Of a stretch of DNA of 45,588 nt, positions 17,237 through 26,787 are shown piece by piece; the stretch's first letter is position 1; each line of letters starts with the position of its first letter. The notes under the pieces were generated by a model. It searched no databases, was not told the DNA's origin, and worked only from the letters and a program-made list of their open reading frames with translations. The DNA comes from JAGKXC01 sp964554385 (GTDB lineage: Bacteria > Bacteroidota > Bacteroidia > NS11-12g > UBA955). The stretch spans positions 1 to 45,588 of the forward strand of contig CAZKOM010000009.1 of assembly GCA_964554385.1 (NCBI GenBank), read 5' to 3'. The translations under genes were made by a program, and so were the position numbers.

Positions 17237-19402
17237 TTAGAACCACTCAAACTTGTAGCGATAATCTTGAATTTTCGCTTGCTTCTTGAAGGTTCTATCC
17301 AATGTACCTGCCATAAACTGACCAGAATTCATAAAGGCATATTGATCAGGAGCCGTTAATACCGACTTTGGAACTTCGATTGGCTTACGCTTCGTAACAT
17401 AAACAACCGCAGTATATTCTTTACCGATAACAGGCTTACTGAATTTATTTTCTTCGGAACCAAATACCGCACCTAAAATTTTCAATTCTGCGTTTAATTG
17501 AGGAATCATTCGTTGACCCATTCTTAAATCATCGGCAGGAATCAACAAACCATTTACTGCTTTAGACAAATCGTTTGCATTCTTTGATTTGGCAATGGCG
17601 GCTTCCAATTTTTCAGCGATTTTCTTTCCTTTTAATTCCTGACGTACCAAGGGCTCAATATCAGAACGAACATCGTCTAATGTTGCGTAACCCACATGTT
17701 TTGCTGCTTCCACTTTCATGATAACGTGTCTAGAAGGGAAAGAGAAAACATCAGATACATCACCCGATTTGCGATCATTATCGAACAACCAATACAATAC
17801 CTCTTTCACATCAGAAGGTTCTTCAATACCTGCAAAACGATCCGTATTGGTTTGAATGTCTCTAACCAAACGAGGCACTAAACCTTGCTGTTCTTGAGTT
17901 TTATCAAATTTCGCAGCATCAGAACCGATGATTGATTTAAATTCCCGACTTGCTTTGGAAACACGTTTAACTGTTTCATTACCTGGAGTAATTGGAATGA
18001 TATTCTCGCTGTATTTAACCAAAATATTGGAAGGTTCCTCCATCATTTTAATTACGTGGTAACCAAATTGCGTTTTAACCAATCCAACCTGACCTTTTAC
18101 TGCAGTTTTACAGAAATCAGCAAATGGCTTTACAAAACCATTTACACCCTTCCAGCCTAAGTCACCTCCATTGGTGGCTGATCCTTGGTCGGTAGAAAAC
18201 TTACTTGCCAATTCAGCAATGTTTGCACCGCCTTTAACTTGATTGAACAATTCAGTAGCCTTCGCTAAAGCCATAACAGAATCCGTAATGGTAGTAGTTC
18301 CATCAGGCAATGGACCATCGTTAGGAATCAAAATATGTGAAGCGCGAACTGTTAAACCAGTATCTTTCTTCTCTTTTAGCTTTTGATAAACATAAAACTT
18401 GCCTGCTTTATACAAAGGACCTAAAACCGAACCTTCGGGGGATCTCCACAATTGAGAACCTACTTCTTGGGGCGTTTTCTCACCAACATCGGCAATGTTC
18501 AAAAACTCACCGGATGTAGATGTGTCGGCTTCTGAAGTGGCACGCCACCCTTCAGCATACTTTACAGCTTGCTCGTAAATAGTCTGTGTATCTTGGGTTG
18601 TTGGAGTTACATCCCAAACAACGTACTTCACGGTTCTACGCTCATCCAAGTTCTTATATTCTTCCTTGTGCTCTTCCAAATAAGCCTCTAAATCGGCGTC
18701 CGTTACTTTAATGTCTTTATCAGGAATTGAGTTATGTGCTACCGCAACGATGCTTCCAGAAACCGTTTGGTTAGCCACCAAGTATTCCATTTCCTTTTCT
18801 ACTTTCGTTTTCACATTTGCTTTGGCAACGTAAGTAGCGTATCGCGACATTAATTCTTGGTCTTTAATGGAATTGGTTAAAGTAACCAAAAACCCACGCA
18901 ACATTGAGTTGGTTTTAGCCTGCTTGTAAAAACGCTTAACGATGGCAGCATCAAATTTCCCGTTAGTTTTGAAATCGGGAATTTGTTCCATAGTTTGACT
19001 ATGATACTCACCCCACAACAATTCCTCCACATCCGCATCAGACAAAGTGATATTCGCTTTTTCAATTTCGCTATACAAAACTTGCTTTTTGATCAATTCG
19101 TCCCAAGCCTCTCCGTACACTTCCTTAATTGTCTTTCTGCGAAGCTCTTCGTCTTTTTGCATTTTTTCCTGCAGGTTAGGATCGTTTTGCAAACGCTGCA
19201 TAAACAAATCGTTGGCGATTTTGTCGATTTGATCATCTTTAATCTCTTCTCCATAAATCGTTGCGATTATATCCTGACTTTGATTAGGATTACCGTTGCC
19301 GTATTTGCTGCTTAGAATATCGCTAACTACGAATAGAACCAAGGCTGCAACTACAACACCAACCACAACACCGGAGTTTCTTAACTTCTGTATAACTGCC
19401 AT
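17237..19402 (-). CDS. PpiD-like membrane-anchored peptidyl-prolyl isomerase / chaperone
   Basis: Periplasmic folding factor anchored in the inner membrane. One helix at residues 11-29 is preceded by a short basic cytoplasmic end. The following region is SurA/PpiD N-terminal-like, then a parvulin rotamase domain spans about 350-450, beginning RASHILIPNDG and containing GGDLGWKGVNG and QFGYHVIKMMEE. The C-terminal third contains a further PpiC-like/PpiD region. Length 721 aa is in the Bacteroidota range. It has the best promoter match in the window and a terminator behind it, so it is probably a single-gene transcript. It may help fold outer-membrane proteins such as SprA (inference). Confidence 0.9.
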   Translation of the reverse strand: MAVIQKLRNSGVVVGVVVAALVLFVVSDILSSKYGNGNPNQSQDIIATIYGEEIKDDQIDKIANDLFMQRLQNDPNLQEKMQKDEELRRKTIKEVYGEAWDELIKKQVLYSEIEKANITLSDADVEELLWGEYHSQTMEQIPDFKTNGKFDAAIVKRFYKQAKTNSMLRGFLVTLTNSIKDQELMSRYATYVAKANVKTKVEKEMEYLVANQTVSGSIVAVAHNSIPDKDIKVTDADLEAYLEEHKEEYKNLDERRTVKYVVWDVTPTTQDTQTIYEQAVKYAEGWRATSEADTSTSGEFLNIADVGEKTPQEVGSQLWRSPEGSVLGPLYKAGKFYVYQKLKEKKDTGLTVRASHILIPNDGPLPDGTTTITDSVMALAKATELFNQVKGGANIAELASKFSTDQGSATNGGDLGWKGVNGFVKPFADFCKTAVKGQVGLVKTQFGYHVIKMMEEPSNILVKYSENIIPITPGNETVKRVSKASREFKSIIGSDAAKFDKTQEQQGLVPRLVRDIQTNTDRFAGIEEPSDVKEVLYWLFDNDRKSGDVSDVFSFPSRHVIMKVEAAKHVGYATLDDVRSDIEPLVRQELKGKKIAEKLEAAIAKSKNANDLSKAVNGLLIPADDLRMGQRMIPQLNAELKILGAVFGSEENKFSKPVIGKEYTAVVYVTKRKPIEVPKSVLTAPDQYAFMNSGQFMAGTLDRTFKKQAKIQDYRYKFEWF

Positions 19403-19419
19403 AATTTTTTTAAGGAAGG

Positions 19420-19451
19420 CAAAAATAAAACTTCGATACTACAAACACAAA
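19420..19451 (-). promoter_or_regulatory. Consensus Bacteroidota promoter of ppiD
   Basis: Minus-strand TTTG (19451-19448), 20 bases, then TATTTTTG (19427-19420), which matches the -33/-7 consensus almost exactly. The ATG at 19402 is 17 bases downstream. Confidence 0.7.
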
Positions 19452-19520
19452 AGACTTGTGCGAATTATACCGAATTTTATAAAATTATTTATGCTAATGC
19501 GCTATAATTCAATTCCGTTG

Positions 19521-21176
19521 CTACGGTAAATACAAGGATTGCTTTATGCCGATGCCCTTGTACCGCGCGTTCACCTCAAAAACACCTTTCCCTAATCGAT
19601 CGATAGGGATTGAAAAATCCATATACCCCTTTTCCCATTGCTCAATTACATTCTGAAAAACTATCTGTTTTCCTTGCTTTATTTCGATGGTTAACGACTT
19701 GGCATTGGGCCATTCAACCCAAAGTATCAACTTTCTTTCTTTTTTATCGGCATTGGACTTCCCATATTCTTGATTAGGGTCATAGGGAAATACCAGAATA
19801 TCAGCATACTCAATTTGCGTATATCCTTTGCCTTTATTCTTCTTTTTGTTGATTTCCACCATTCGTACGTATGGAAACTTATCAGACAAAGACCAAGCCG
19901 TGTATGCAGCCCAAACTTTATCGTTGCCCACATGCAGTCCTAAATAATCACCCATAAACTGCGATTTTCCAGGATTCAAACTGGGAACAGAACTCCATCG
20001 AGCAGGTGCAGAAACCTTAAACCCATTAATTTTACAACCATATAAATCCGAAAAAAAACCAGTTTCACTTCTTCGTCTATCCATCCAACACAACCAAATT
20101 TCTTGACCTTTCACATCGGTTGCGATCATTGGGGAATATTGTGCGCCTTCGCTGCTTAATCCCTCTAATCGAACAAAACTGTTACCATTATCCACAGATC
20201 GGAATAAAAAAACATCCAAATCGGGATTATAATAGGGACCCTGCGTTTCCACCTTTCCACTCACTTTGGGTACCGTTGTTGCTGCGGAATAAGTAAAATA
20301 GATATCCCCTTTTTTATTACTAACAATAAATGGCATTCCGTTAGCACGCATTTGGCCGGCTAAATTGCTATGATTCCAACCACCAAACTGAACCGCAACA
20401 GCACGGTCTTTACCCCAAGACTTACCACCGTCTTCACTCCTATCGTACCAGATTGTATCATTTCGAGCCCAGATCATATGTACTGTGCCATCCGGTGTTA
20501 TGGTGCAATTGGCTCCTTCGGCAGTTTTATCATCGTCCGATGCATCGCCACATACATCCGAAACTTTAACTGGCTTATCAAAACTCACGCCACCATCCCT
20601 ACTAACTGCACAATAAATCCTCGAAGAATCTGCAGCATCGGTACTACTATATTTGTCAAATTCCGTGTAACTAAGATAAATATTTCCGGAATACTTGCTT
20701 CCATGCCATTCATCTATAGAAAACCAGGGTTTGTCTTGCATTTTTCCTTCGTTGTAGCCTACATCGGTTGCAGTAAAGGACCTTCCGCCATCCAAACTTC
20801 GTTCAAATACAATTCTATCAAAATGTTGGGGCCAAGGCAATTGCTTATTCTTTGCTAAATGGGCCAAATACAAGGTATTGCTCTTGGCCCATTTCAATAC
20901 TGGATCTCCGTAAAAACCCTGTTTAGGGTCAACCACTACTAAGTCCCAAGTTCTTCCGGCATCATTGGTAACAAAGACTTGATTCACGTTATATGCCAAC
21001 ACACCAATGAGCGGATTAATCGGTGAAAATGCGATGGCAGGCTCATTCCCCTTCATCGGCGTGCTGCCAATAAAATGATTTTTGATACCGTTCTTTTCTT
21101 GGGCAAATAGTGATGAACTGCAGAAAAAAACACCGAAATAACATAAGAAAAAAGTAAACCAAGTCTTACATGGCAT
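19521..21176 (-). CDS. Exported BNR/sialidase-fold beta-propeller protein, function unknown
   Basis: Five Asp-box motifs (TNDAGRTW, SLDGGRSF, SRDGGVSF, SEDGGKSW, SVDNGNSF) spaced through the protein show a sialidase-like six-bladed propeller. I see no clear catalytic arginine triad, so calling it a sialidase would be premature; many such proteins are binding or adhesion modules. The ATG at 21176 is chosen over a GTG at 21215 because it gives a clean signal peptide (hydrophobic core, cleavage before QEKNG) and follows a purine-rich stretch; the longer form has an acidic, atypical n-region. The C-terminal 90 residues look like a small beta domain ending GIKQSLYLP, possibly a divergent sorting domain. 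It lies 77 bases after trxB on the same strand. Confidence 0.75.
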   Translation of the reverse strand: MPCKTWFTFFLCYFGVFFCSSSLFAQEKNGIKNHFIGSTPMKGNEPAIAFSPINPLIGVLAYNVNQVFVTNDAGRTWDLVVVDPKQGFYGDPVLKWAKSNTLYLAHLAKNKQLPWPQHFDRIVFERSLDGGRSFTATDVGYNEGKMQDKPWFSIDEWHGSKYSGNIYLSYTEFDKYSSTDAADSSRIYCAVSRDGGVSFDKPVKVSDVCGDASDDDKTAEGANCTITPDGTVHMIWARNDTIWYDRSEDGGKSWGKDRAVAVQFGGWNHSNLAGQMRANGMPFIVSNKKGDIYFTYSAATTVPKVSGKVETQGPYYNPDLDVFLFRSVDNGNSFVRLEGLSSEGAQYSPMIATDVKGQEIWLCWMDRRRSETGFFSDLYGCKINGFKVSAPARWSSVPSLNPGKSQFMGDYLGLHVGNDKVWAAYTAWSLSDKFPYVRMVEINKKKNKGKGYTQIEYADILVFPYDPNQEYGKSNADKKERKLILWVEWPNAKSLTIEIKQGKQIVFQNVIEQWEKGYMDFSIPIDRLGKGVFEVNARYKGIGIKQSLYLP

Positions 21177-21253
21177 TGGAAACCCTTCTTCCTCCCTATT
21201 GCGGCTTTTCTTCACAGTAAAATAATAAAGCTATTTGAATGCTACAGAAGTGC

Positions 21254-22198
21254 TTATCGGGTTTCGGCAGCTTGTTTTGCTCCCAACCAACGTTCAGCAT
21301 CCAAAGCAGCCATGCAACCGCTACCGGCTGCGGTTACGGCTTGTCTATATATTTTATCTTGCGCATCTCCGGCACAAAATACACCCTCTACATTGGTGTA
21401 ACTACTACCAGGCTTGGTAATAATATACCCTTGTTCATCCATTTCTAAGTATGGTTTAAAAATGTCGGTATTGGGTTGATGTCCAATGGCGACAAAAAAA
21501 CCTTTAATTGCATATTCACTGGTTTCGCCTGTTTTATTATTCTTGACGCGAACACCTTCTACTCCGTGTTCTCCCAAAATCTCATCTGTCTCGGAATTGA
21601 ATAGCACTTCGATATTCTTCGTATTTAATACACGGTGTTGCATGGCCTTGGATGCACGGAATTCATCACGGCGCACGATCATATACACCTTGTTACAGAT
21701 TTTCGACAAATACGTTGCTTCTTCGCAAGCGGTATCTCCCGCACCTACAATCGCCACATCTTGACCACGGTAGAAAAATCCATCACAGACTGCACAAGCA
21801 CTAACACCGCTTCCGTTCAATCGCTGCTCCGAAGGAATTCCCAACCACTTCGCACTTGCACCGGTAGAAATAATTACAGCATCCGCCATAATTTCATGCT
21901 TATCATCTACCCATACCTTTTGAGGGCCACCGTTGGTAAATTCTACCTTGGTAACGATTCCATAACGAACATCTGCACCCAATCTAACCGCCTGCTCACG
22001 GAACATATTCATCATTTCAGGACCTTGAACGCCATGAGGGAATCCGGGATAATTTTCAACTTCGGTAGTAATTGTCAACTGTCCACCGGGCTGCAATCCT
22101 TCGTAAACCACTGGTTTCATATCCGCTCTAGCTGCGTAAATCGCGGCAGTGTACCCCGCAGGCCCACTGCCAATAATTAAACATTCTACGTGTTCCAT
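21254..22198 (-). CDS. trxB: Thioredoxin reductase
   Basis: NADPH-dependent flavoenzyme that keeps thioredoxin reduced. FAD-binding GSGPAG at 10-15, redox-active CAVC (C135, C138) followed by DGFF, NADP-binding GAGDTACEEA, and the C-terminal FAD motif GVFCAGDAQD are all present. Length 314 aa is normal for the low-molecular-weight bacterial class. It has a -7 element 16 bases upstream and a perfect TGTGA-N6-TCACA palindrome further upstream. The peroxiredoxin bcp elsewhere in the window is a likely indirect client through thioredoxin. Confidence 0.96.
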   Translation of the reverse strand: MEHVECLIIGSGPAGYTAAIYAARADMKPVVYEGLQPGGQLTITTEVENYPGFPHGVQGPEMMNMFREQAVRLGADVRYGIVTKVEFTNGGPQKVWVDDKHEIMADAVIISTGASAKWLGIPSEQRLNGSGVSACAVCDGFFYRGQDVAIVGAGDTACEEATYLSKICNKVYMIVRRDEFRASKAMQHRVLNTKNIEVLFNSETDEILGEHGVEGVRVKNNKTGETSEYAIKGFFVAIGHQPNTDIFKPYLEMDEQGYIITKPGSSYTNVEGVFCAGDAQDKIYRQAVTAAGSGCMAALDAERWLGAKQAAETR

Positions 22199-22214
22199 AA
22201 GAAATAATAGTTTA

Positions 22215-22222
22215 CAAATTTA
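22215..22222 (-). promoter_or_regulatory. -7 element of trxB
   Basis: Minus-strand TAAATTTG fits TAnnTTTG and ends 16 bases before the trxB ATG. No -33 TTTG box is present, which would suit a promoter dependent on an activator. Confidence 0.55.
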
Positions 22223-22244
22223 CAATGCTCTCTTTCGTAGTTTT

Positions 22245-22260
22245 TGTGATTTTGTTCACA
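22245..22260. promoter_or_regulatory. CRP/FNR-type palindrome upstream of trxB
   Basis: TGTGA-TTTTGT-TCACA is a perfect match to the TGTGA-N6-TCACA half-site pattern of CRP-family regulators. Its centre lies about 43 bases upstream of the start site expected from the trxB -7 element, close to the class II activator position. Which regulator binds it is unknown. Confidence 0.45.
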
Positions 22261-22261
22261 T

Positions 22262-22290
22262 AAAAAAATGGGCCACCTTTCGGCAGCCCA
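22262..22290 (-). terminator. Rho-independent terminator after glnN
   Basis: Read on the minus strand: TGGGCTGCC, loop GAAA (a GNRA tetraloop), GGTGGCCCA, then seven T. The 9-bp stem includes two G-U pairs that form only in minus-strand RNA, which fixes its orientation. It lies 83 bases past the glnN stop. Confidence 0.8.
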
Positions 22291-22372
22291 AAAATTATCA
22301 TTTACAGCAATTAACGGTTCATCCCCTAACGAATTCCAACCGAAAACACCAATTATTCGATAAACAGTTTCT

Positions 22373-24523
22373 TTATGCTAAATTTAACAATTCGCGGTAT
22401 TTGGGTAAGTTCCACTCGGAATCATCCACAATTCGCTCAATCTCATCACAGCACTCACGGATTTCATCAAACATTGGCTTAACGCTATTGCAATAGGCAA
22501 GCGCCTTTTCGTCTGCATGCTCCAAATTGTTCGCTTTTGCACGCTCTCCGGTCATCGACTCATTTAACGTATACAATCGATTGATCAAATCGCCCAATTG
22601 CTCAATAATCACCCGTTGTGTTTTACCTGCTTCGTTAGACACCCCTATACTATTTAATGTTGCCACACTGTCTGCCAAACGTTTTTGGTAGTTAATGGCC
22701 GATGGCAGAACATAGGAATTCACCATTTCATTCAATATTCTACCTTCTATTTGCAAACGCAAAACATAAGTTTCGTAACGGATTTCGGTACGAGCCTCCA
22801 ACTCTTTGTGTGAGAAAATTCCATTTCGAACAAACAAATCCGCAGACTCCGCAGAAACATAGGCTTTTAAAGCTTCTGGCGTTGTGGTTATATTGCTTAA
22901 TCCACGCTTTTTCGCTTCTTGCTTCCACTCTTCACCGTAACCGTTTCCACCAAATAAAATTCGCTGCGTATCTTTGATATATCCTCGCAAAATATCAGAA
23001 ATCACATCTTCTACTTTGGCACCTTTATTTGCATTTAAACCGGCTTCAACCTCACTTTTGAATTTCACCAACTGATCGCCAACAATGGTATTTAACACCA
23101 CCATGGAACTGGCGCAATTGTCGGATGAACCCACTGCGCGGAACTCAAATTTATTTCCAGTAAATGCAAACGGTGAGGTTCTATTTCTATCCGTATTATC
23201 CAATAAAATTTCTGGAATGGTTGGAATCTGTATACTTCCTGCCTTACCGGAAGCATTGTTTTTAGTATTCGAAGCAAAACCATTAAGAACATGTTCTAAA
23301 GTATCTCCTACAAACACACTCATAATAGCCGGTGGCGCCTCGTTTGCCCCCAATCGATGGTCATTTCCTGCAGTTGCAATGGACGCTCTCAACAGGTCAC
23401 GATGATCGTGAACCGCTTTAATAGTGTTTACGAAGAAGGTTAAGAACTGAAGATTGCTCTCAGGTGTTGAGCCTGGTGCCAACAAATTCACCCCAGTATT
23501 TGTAATTATACTCCAGTTGTTATGTTTACCACTTCCGTTTATCCCTTTGTAAGGTTTTTCGTGAAATAACACGCGCAAGTCGTGATCATCGGCCACACTG
23601 TGCATCAAATCCATTAACAAGGAGTTGTGATCCACGGCCAAATTCATATCCTCATACTGAGGAGCACATTCAAACTGTGCTGGCGCTACTTCGTTATGTC
23701 TGGTACGCAATGGAATACCTAATTCGTGGGCTTTCACTTCAAAATCGGCCATAAACGCCAAAACTCGGTTGGGAATACTTCCAAAATAATGGTCTTCCAA
23801 CTGCTGACCTTTCGCGGGCGAATTCCCAATGATGGTTCTCCCTGCAAACATCAAATCGGGTCTTGCATTGAAGTGCGATGCATCCACCAAGAAATATTCC
23901 TGTTCGATTCCAAGGCTCACCGAACACGTGGTCACTTTCGGATCGAAATATTGACATACTTCGGTGGCTGATTTTTTTAAGAAAGCAATAGATTTCAATA
24001 ACGGAGCTTTATAATCCAACGCTTCGCCTGTGTAAGAAACAAAGATGGTTGGAATACATAATGTCATTGCACCGGCTTTCGGCATAATAAAAGCAGGAGA
24101 CGATGGATCCCAAGCAGTGTATCCACGAGCTTCAAAAGTATTCCGAATACCACCGGAAGGGAAGCTAGAAGCGTCGGGTTCCTGCTGAACCAATGCTTTA
24201 CCACTAAACACTTCTATACCGGTATCTTGACCTGTTGGCTCAAAAAAGCTATCGTGCTTTTCTGCCGTGGTACCACGCAATGGCTGAAACCAGTGGGTAT
24301 AGTGAGTTACTCCTAAATCCAATGACCACTCCATCATACCGCGCGCCACCTCATCGGCCATGCTTCTTGAAATTGTTTTACCCAAGGTTACGGCTTCGTC
24401 AATTGCTTGAACCGCCGCCTTGGACAAATACTTCGATTGTTGTTCGGGTCCGAAAACCAATTTACCGTAGTACTGAGAAATTCCGGATTGATGAGATTGC
24501 TTTGATGCAGATTTTTTAGCCAT
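22373..24523 (-). CDS. glnN: Glutamine synthetase type III
   Basis: Makes glutamine from glutamate, ammonia and ATP. The large GSIII form (716 aa from this start) is typical of Bacteroidota and cyanobacteria. The conserved N-terminal FNARPDLMFAGRTI stretch, IRTRHNEVAPAQFE-type segment, NGSGKHNNWS (ATP/glutamate region) and RNRTSPFAFTGNKFEFRA are visible. The ATG at 24523 (MAKKSAS) is preferred to an in-frame ATG at 24574, whose extra 17 residues lie before the family start. A near-match -7 (GAAATTTG) lies upstream. It has its own terminator, so it is probably a single-gene unit; the 256-base divergent spacer with kup may hold nitrogen control, but no specific site is recognised. Confidence 0.95.
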   Translation of the reverse strand: MAKKSASKQSHQSGISQYYGKLVFGPEQQSKYLSKAAVQAIDEAVTLGKTISRSMADEVARGMMEWSLDLGVTHYTHWFQPLRGTTAEKHDSFFEPTGQDTGIEVFSGKALVQQEPDASSFPSGGIRNTFEARGYTAWDPSSPAFIMPKAGAMTLCIPTIFVSYTGEALDYKAPLLKSIAFLKKSATEVCQYFDPKVTTCSVSLGIEQEYFLVDASHFNARPDLMFAGRTIIGNSPAKGQQLEDHYFGSIPNRVLAFMADFEVKAHELGIPLRTRHNEVAPAQFECAPQYEDMNLAVDHNSLLMDLMHSVADDHDLRVLFHEKPYKGINGSGKHNNWSIITNTGVNLLAPGSTPESNLQFLTFFVNTIKAVHDHRDLLRASIATAGNDHRLGANEAPPAIMSVFVGDTLEHVLNGFASNTKNNASGKAGSIQIPTIPEILLDNTDRNRTSPFAFTGNKFEFRAVGSSDNCASSMVVLNTIVGDQLVKFKSEVEAGLNANKGAKVEDVISDILRGYIKDTQRILFGGNGYGEEWKQEAKKRGLSNITTTPEALKAYVSAESADLFVRNGIFSHKELEARTEIRYETYVLRLQIEGRILNEMVNSYVLPSAINYQKRLADSVATLNSIGVSNEAGKTQRVIIEQLGDLINRLYTLNESMTGERAKANNLEHADEKALAYCNSVKPMFDEIRECCDEIERIVDDSEWNLPKYRELLNLA

Positions 24524-24779
24524 TGTTTTTAAAATCGATGCAAATTTCGGTGAGAATCTCCAAGTTCCTTGCAATCATGCGGTTTAAATTATCAAATCGT
24601 TATTAAGATGATCGAAAAAAACATCAATCGCGCACTGTTATTGACAAAATCAACACTTCTACCGTTTTCCACATGCATCAAAAAGTAGTATCCACACACT
24701 TATAAACAAAATGAACACAAATTAAAAATAAGCGCAACGGCATCATCAACAACTGCTTAAATTCGCTGCACAAATTTTC
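24524..24779. other. Divergent intergenic region glnN/kup
   Basis: AT-rich 256-base spacer holding the promoters of glnN (minus) and kup (plus). The only structure seen is the small inverted repeat TTGACAAAATCAA (24641-24653); no strong TAnnTTTG element and no RNA motif is recognised. Confidence 0.4.
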
Positions 24780-26747
24780 ATGGGCCATCACCATTCTCAA
24801 AACTCGAAATTAACCGCAGCGGGCGTTCTCATCACATTAGGTATTATTTTTGGTGATATTGGCACGTCACCATTGTATGTTATGGGTGCCATTATCGGGA
24901 AGAACACCATTACCGAAACCATGGTTTATGGAGGATTAAGTGCGGTTTTTTGGACGCTTACATTGCAAACAACCATAAAATACGTAATATTAACTTTGCA
25001 GGCCGACAACAAAGGAGAAGGTGGAATTTTCTCCTTATTCAGTTTATTGAGAAGAAGGTTCCCTTATCTGGTCATAGGTTCCATGGTGGGCGGAGCGATG
25101 CTATTGGCAGACGGCATTATCACACCGCCAATTTCCGTATCATCAGCGATTGAAGGTCTGCAATACATAAACCCCAGCAATGGTTACAAGTACGATTTTA
25201 GCCATATCGAAACAGTTCCTATCGTAATTGGAATTATTTCGGTAATCTTTTTATTTCAACGCGCGGGAACCAGTGCTGTTGGGAAGTTTTTTGGGCCGAT
25301 CATGCTTATTTGGTTCAGCATGCTTGCAACCTTAGGTTTAAATTTTGTATTCCAGAATCCGGCCATTCTAAATGCAATAAACCCAGTACATGTTTATAAT
25401 TTATTATCGGAATCCCCTGAAGCTTTCGCGTTATTGGGAGCCGTGTTTCTGTGTACTACAGGAGCCGAAGCATTGTACAGTGATTTAGGCCATTGCGGAA
25501 AAGAGAATATTCGCATAAGTTGGATTTTCGTAAAACTCTGCCTGTTGGCAAACTACTTTGGTCAGGGAGCATGGCTACTTACCAAAGTGGGTAGCACTCT
25601 TAATGGCGCTCGACCATTTTATGCAATTATGCCCGATTGGTTTCTTCCTGTGGGAATTACGATTGCAGCATTTGCGGCCATTATCGCCTCCCAAGCCTTA
25701 ATCTCTGGTTCCTTTACCTTAGTCTCAGAAGCTATTCGGTTACACCTTTTTCCAAAATTCACTGTCAAATATCCAACCAATATCAAAGGACAAATTTACA
25801 TTCCAGTGGTAAATTCAGCGTTGTGGTTGGGTTGTGTCTTTATTGTGTTATTGTTTGAAGAGTCCGCCAAGATGGAAGCAGCTTACGGTTTGGCTATAAC
25901 ATTAACGATGCTGATGACGTCTATCCTACTTTACTATTACCTAAGAATGCAAAGAATAAATATAATTCTTGTGGCAATAATTATGAGTATGTTCTTTGTT
26001 GTGGAGAGTGCGTTTCTAATTGCTAATCTAGCGAAATTTGCTGAAGGTGGCTTCGTTACATTGTTAATTGGAGCAGGTATAATTTTGTTGATGTATATCT
26101 CCTATCGTGGCGGGAAAATCAAACAAAGTATGGTAGTAACTGAAAAGTTAACTAACTATTGCAGAAAACTAAAAGCACTTAGTCAAGATACCACACTCCC
26201 CAAATTCGCTACCCACTTAATTTATTTGAGTAAAGCACAAAAAGACGATGAAGTTGAATCGCCACTGATTTACTCTATCCTTTACAAAAGACCGAAAAGA
26301 GCTGATTTCTATTGGTTTGTAAATATCGAAATTACCGATGAACCCTATACGCACGAATACAAAGTAAACATCATTGAAAAAAATGATATTATTCGCGTTC
26401 GCTTCCGACTTGGTTTTAGGGTACAACAAAAGATAAGTATTTATCTCAGACAGGTAATTCAAGAATTAGCCACCAATAAAGAAATAGACTTAGATCCGTA
26501 TTATCATGCATTCATTGATAAGCACTTTTTAGGTGATTTTCGATTTGTTTTAGTAGATGAAGAAATTAGTCAAGAAAACGAATTAAGCATCTTGGATGAT
26601 TTAGTAATTCGAACTTATGATAACTTAAAAATTGTAGCAGGTAAGCCCGAAAAGTGGTTTGGTTTGGATGGTTCTGTTGTTACCCACGAATTGGTACCTG
26701 TTTTATCAAAACCCATGAGTAGTGTACAATTAAAAAGGTTGAAATAA
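24780..26747 (+). CDS. kup: Kup/HAK-type potassium transporter
   Basis: Inner-membrane K+ uptake protein, probably K+/H+ symport. The family signature GIIFGDIGTSPLYV lies in the first helix (about 21-34); around twelve hydrophobic segments follow up to about residue 440, with GEGGIFSLFSLLRRR after helix 2 and the LLADGIITPPISV helix. A soluble C-terminal domain of about 210 residues contains RADFYWFVNIE and ends near residue 655. Length is normal. It is divergent from glnN; the -7 element of the next gene overlaps its stop codon. Confidence 0.95.
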   Translation: MGHHHSQNSKLTAAGVLITLGIIFGDIGTSPLYVMGAIIGKNTITETMVYGGLSAVFWTLTLQTTIKYVILTLQADNKGEGGIFSLFSLLRRRFPYLVIGSMVGGAMLLADGIITPPISVSSAIEGLQYINPSNGYKYDFSHIETVPIVIGIISVIFLFQRAGTSAVGKFFGPIMLIWFSMLATLGLNFVFQNPAILNAINPVHVYNLLSESPEAFALLGAVFLCTTGAEALYSDLGHCGKENIRISWIFVKLCLLANYFGQGAWLLTKVGSTLNGARPFYAIMPDWFLPVGITIAAFAAIIASQALISGSFTLVSEAIRLHLFPKFTVKYPTNIKGQIYIPVVNSALWLGCVFIVLLFEESAKMEAAYGLAITLTMLMTSILLYYYLRMQRINIILVAIIMSMFFVVESAFLIANLAKFAEGGFVTLLIGAGIILLMYISYRGGKIKQSMVVTEKLTNYCRKLKALSQDTTLPKFATHLIYLSKAQKDDEVESPLIYSILYKRPKRADFYWFVNIEITDEPYTHEYKVNIIEKNDIIRVRFRLGFRVQQKISIYLRQVIQELATNKEIDLDPYYHAFIDKHFLGDFRFVLVDEEISQENELSILDDLVIRTYDNLKIVAGKPEKWFGLDGSVVTHELVPVLSKPMSSVQLKRLK

Positions 26748-26752
26748 TTTTG
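26745..26752 (+). promoter_or_regulatory. -7 element before the DPP IV gene
   Basis: TAATTTTG fits TAnnTTTG, starts at the kup stop codon and lies 35 bases before the ATG at 26788. No good -33 box is present. Confidence 0.4.
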
Positions 26753-26787
26753 TATACATCCCAGGGACTTCCAACAGCATTCGCATA

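Noticed and set aside
19473..19486. Perfect 14-bp palindrome AATTTTATAAAATT upstream of the ppiD promoter
   Set aside because: Pure A/T palindromes of this length are expected several times by chance in 45 kb of this composition.
20370..20858. Open frame of 162 codons on the plus strand opposite the BNR propeller gene
   Set aside because: Ile/Thr/Cys-rich nonsense-like sequence opposite a gene with five Asp boxes; treated as a shadow.
19521..21176. Annotation as an active sialidase
   Set aside because: Asp boxes prove only the propeller fold; I could not identify the arginine triad and nucleophile of sialidases.
21635..22180. Open frame of 181 codons on the plus strand opposite trxB
   Set aside because: It is antisense to a fully conserved trxB, has no recognisable motif, and its composition is what the complement of trxB codons produces.
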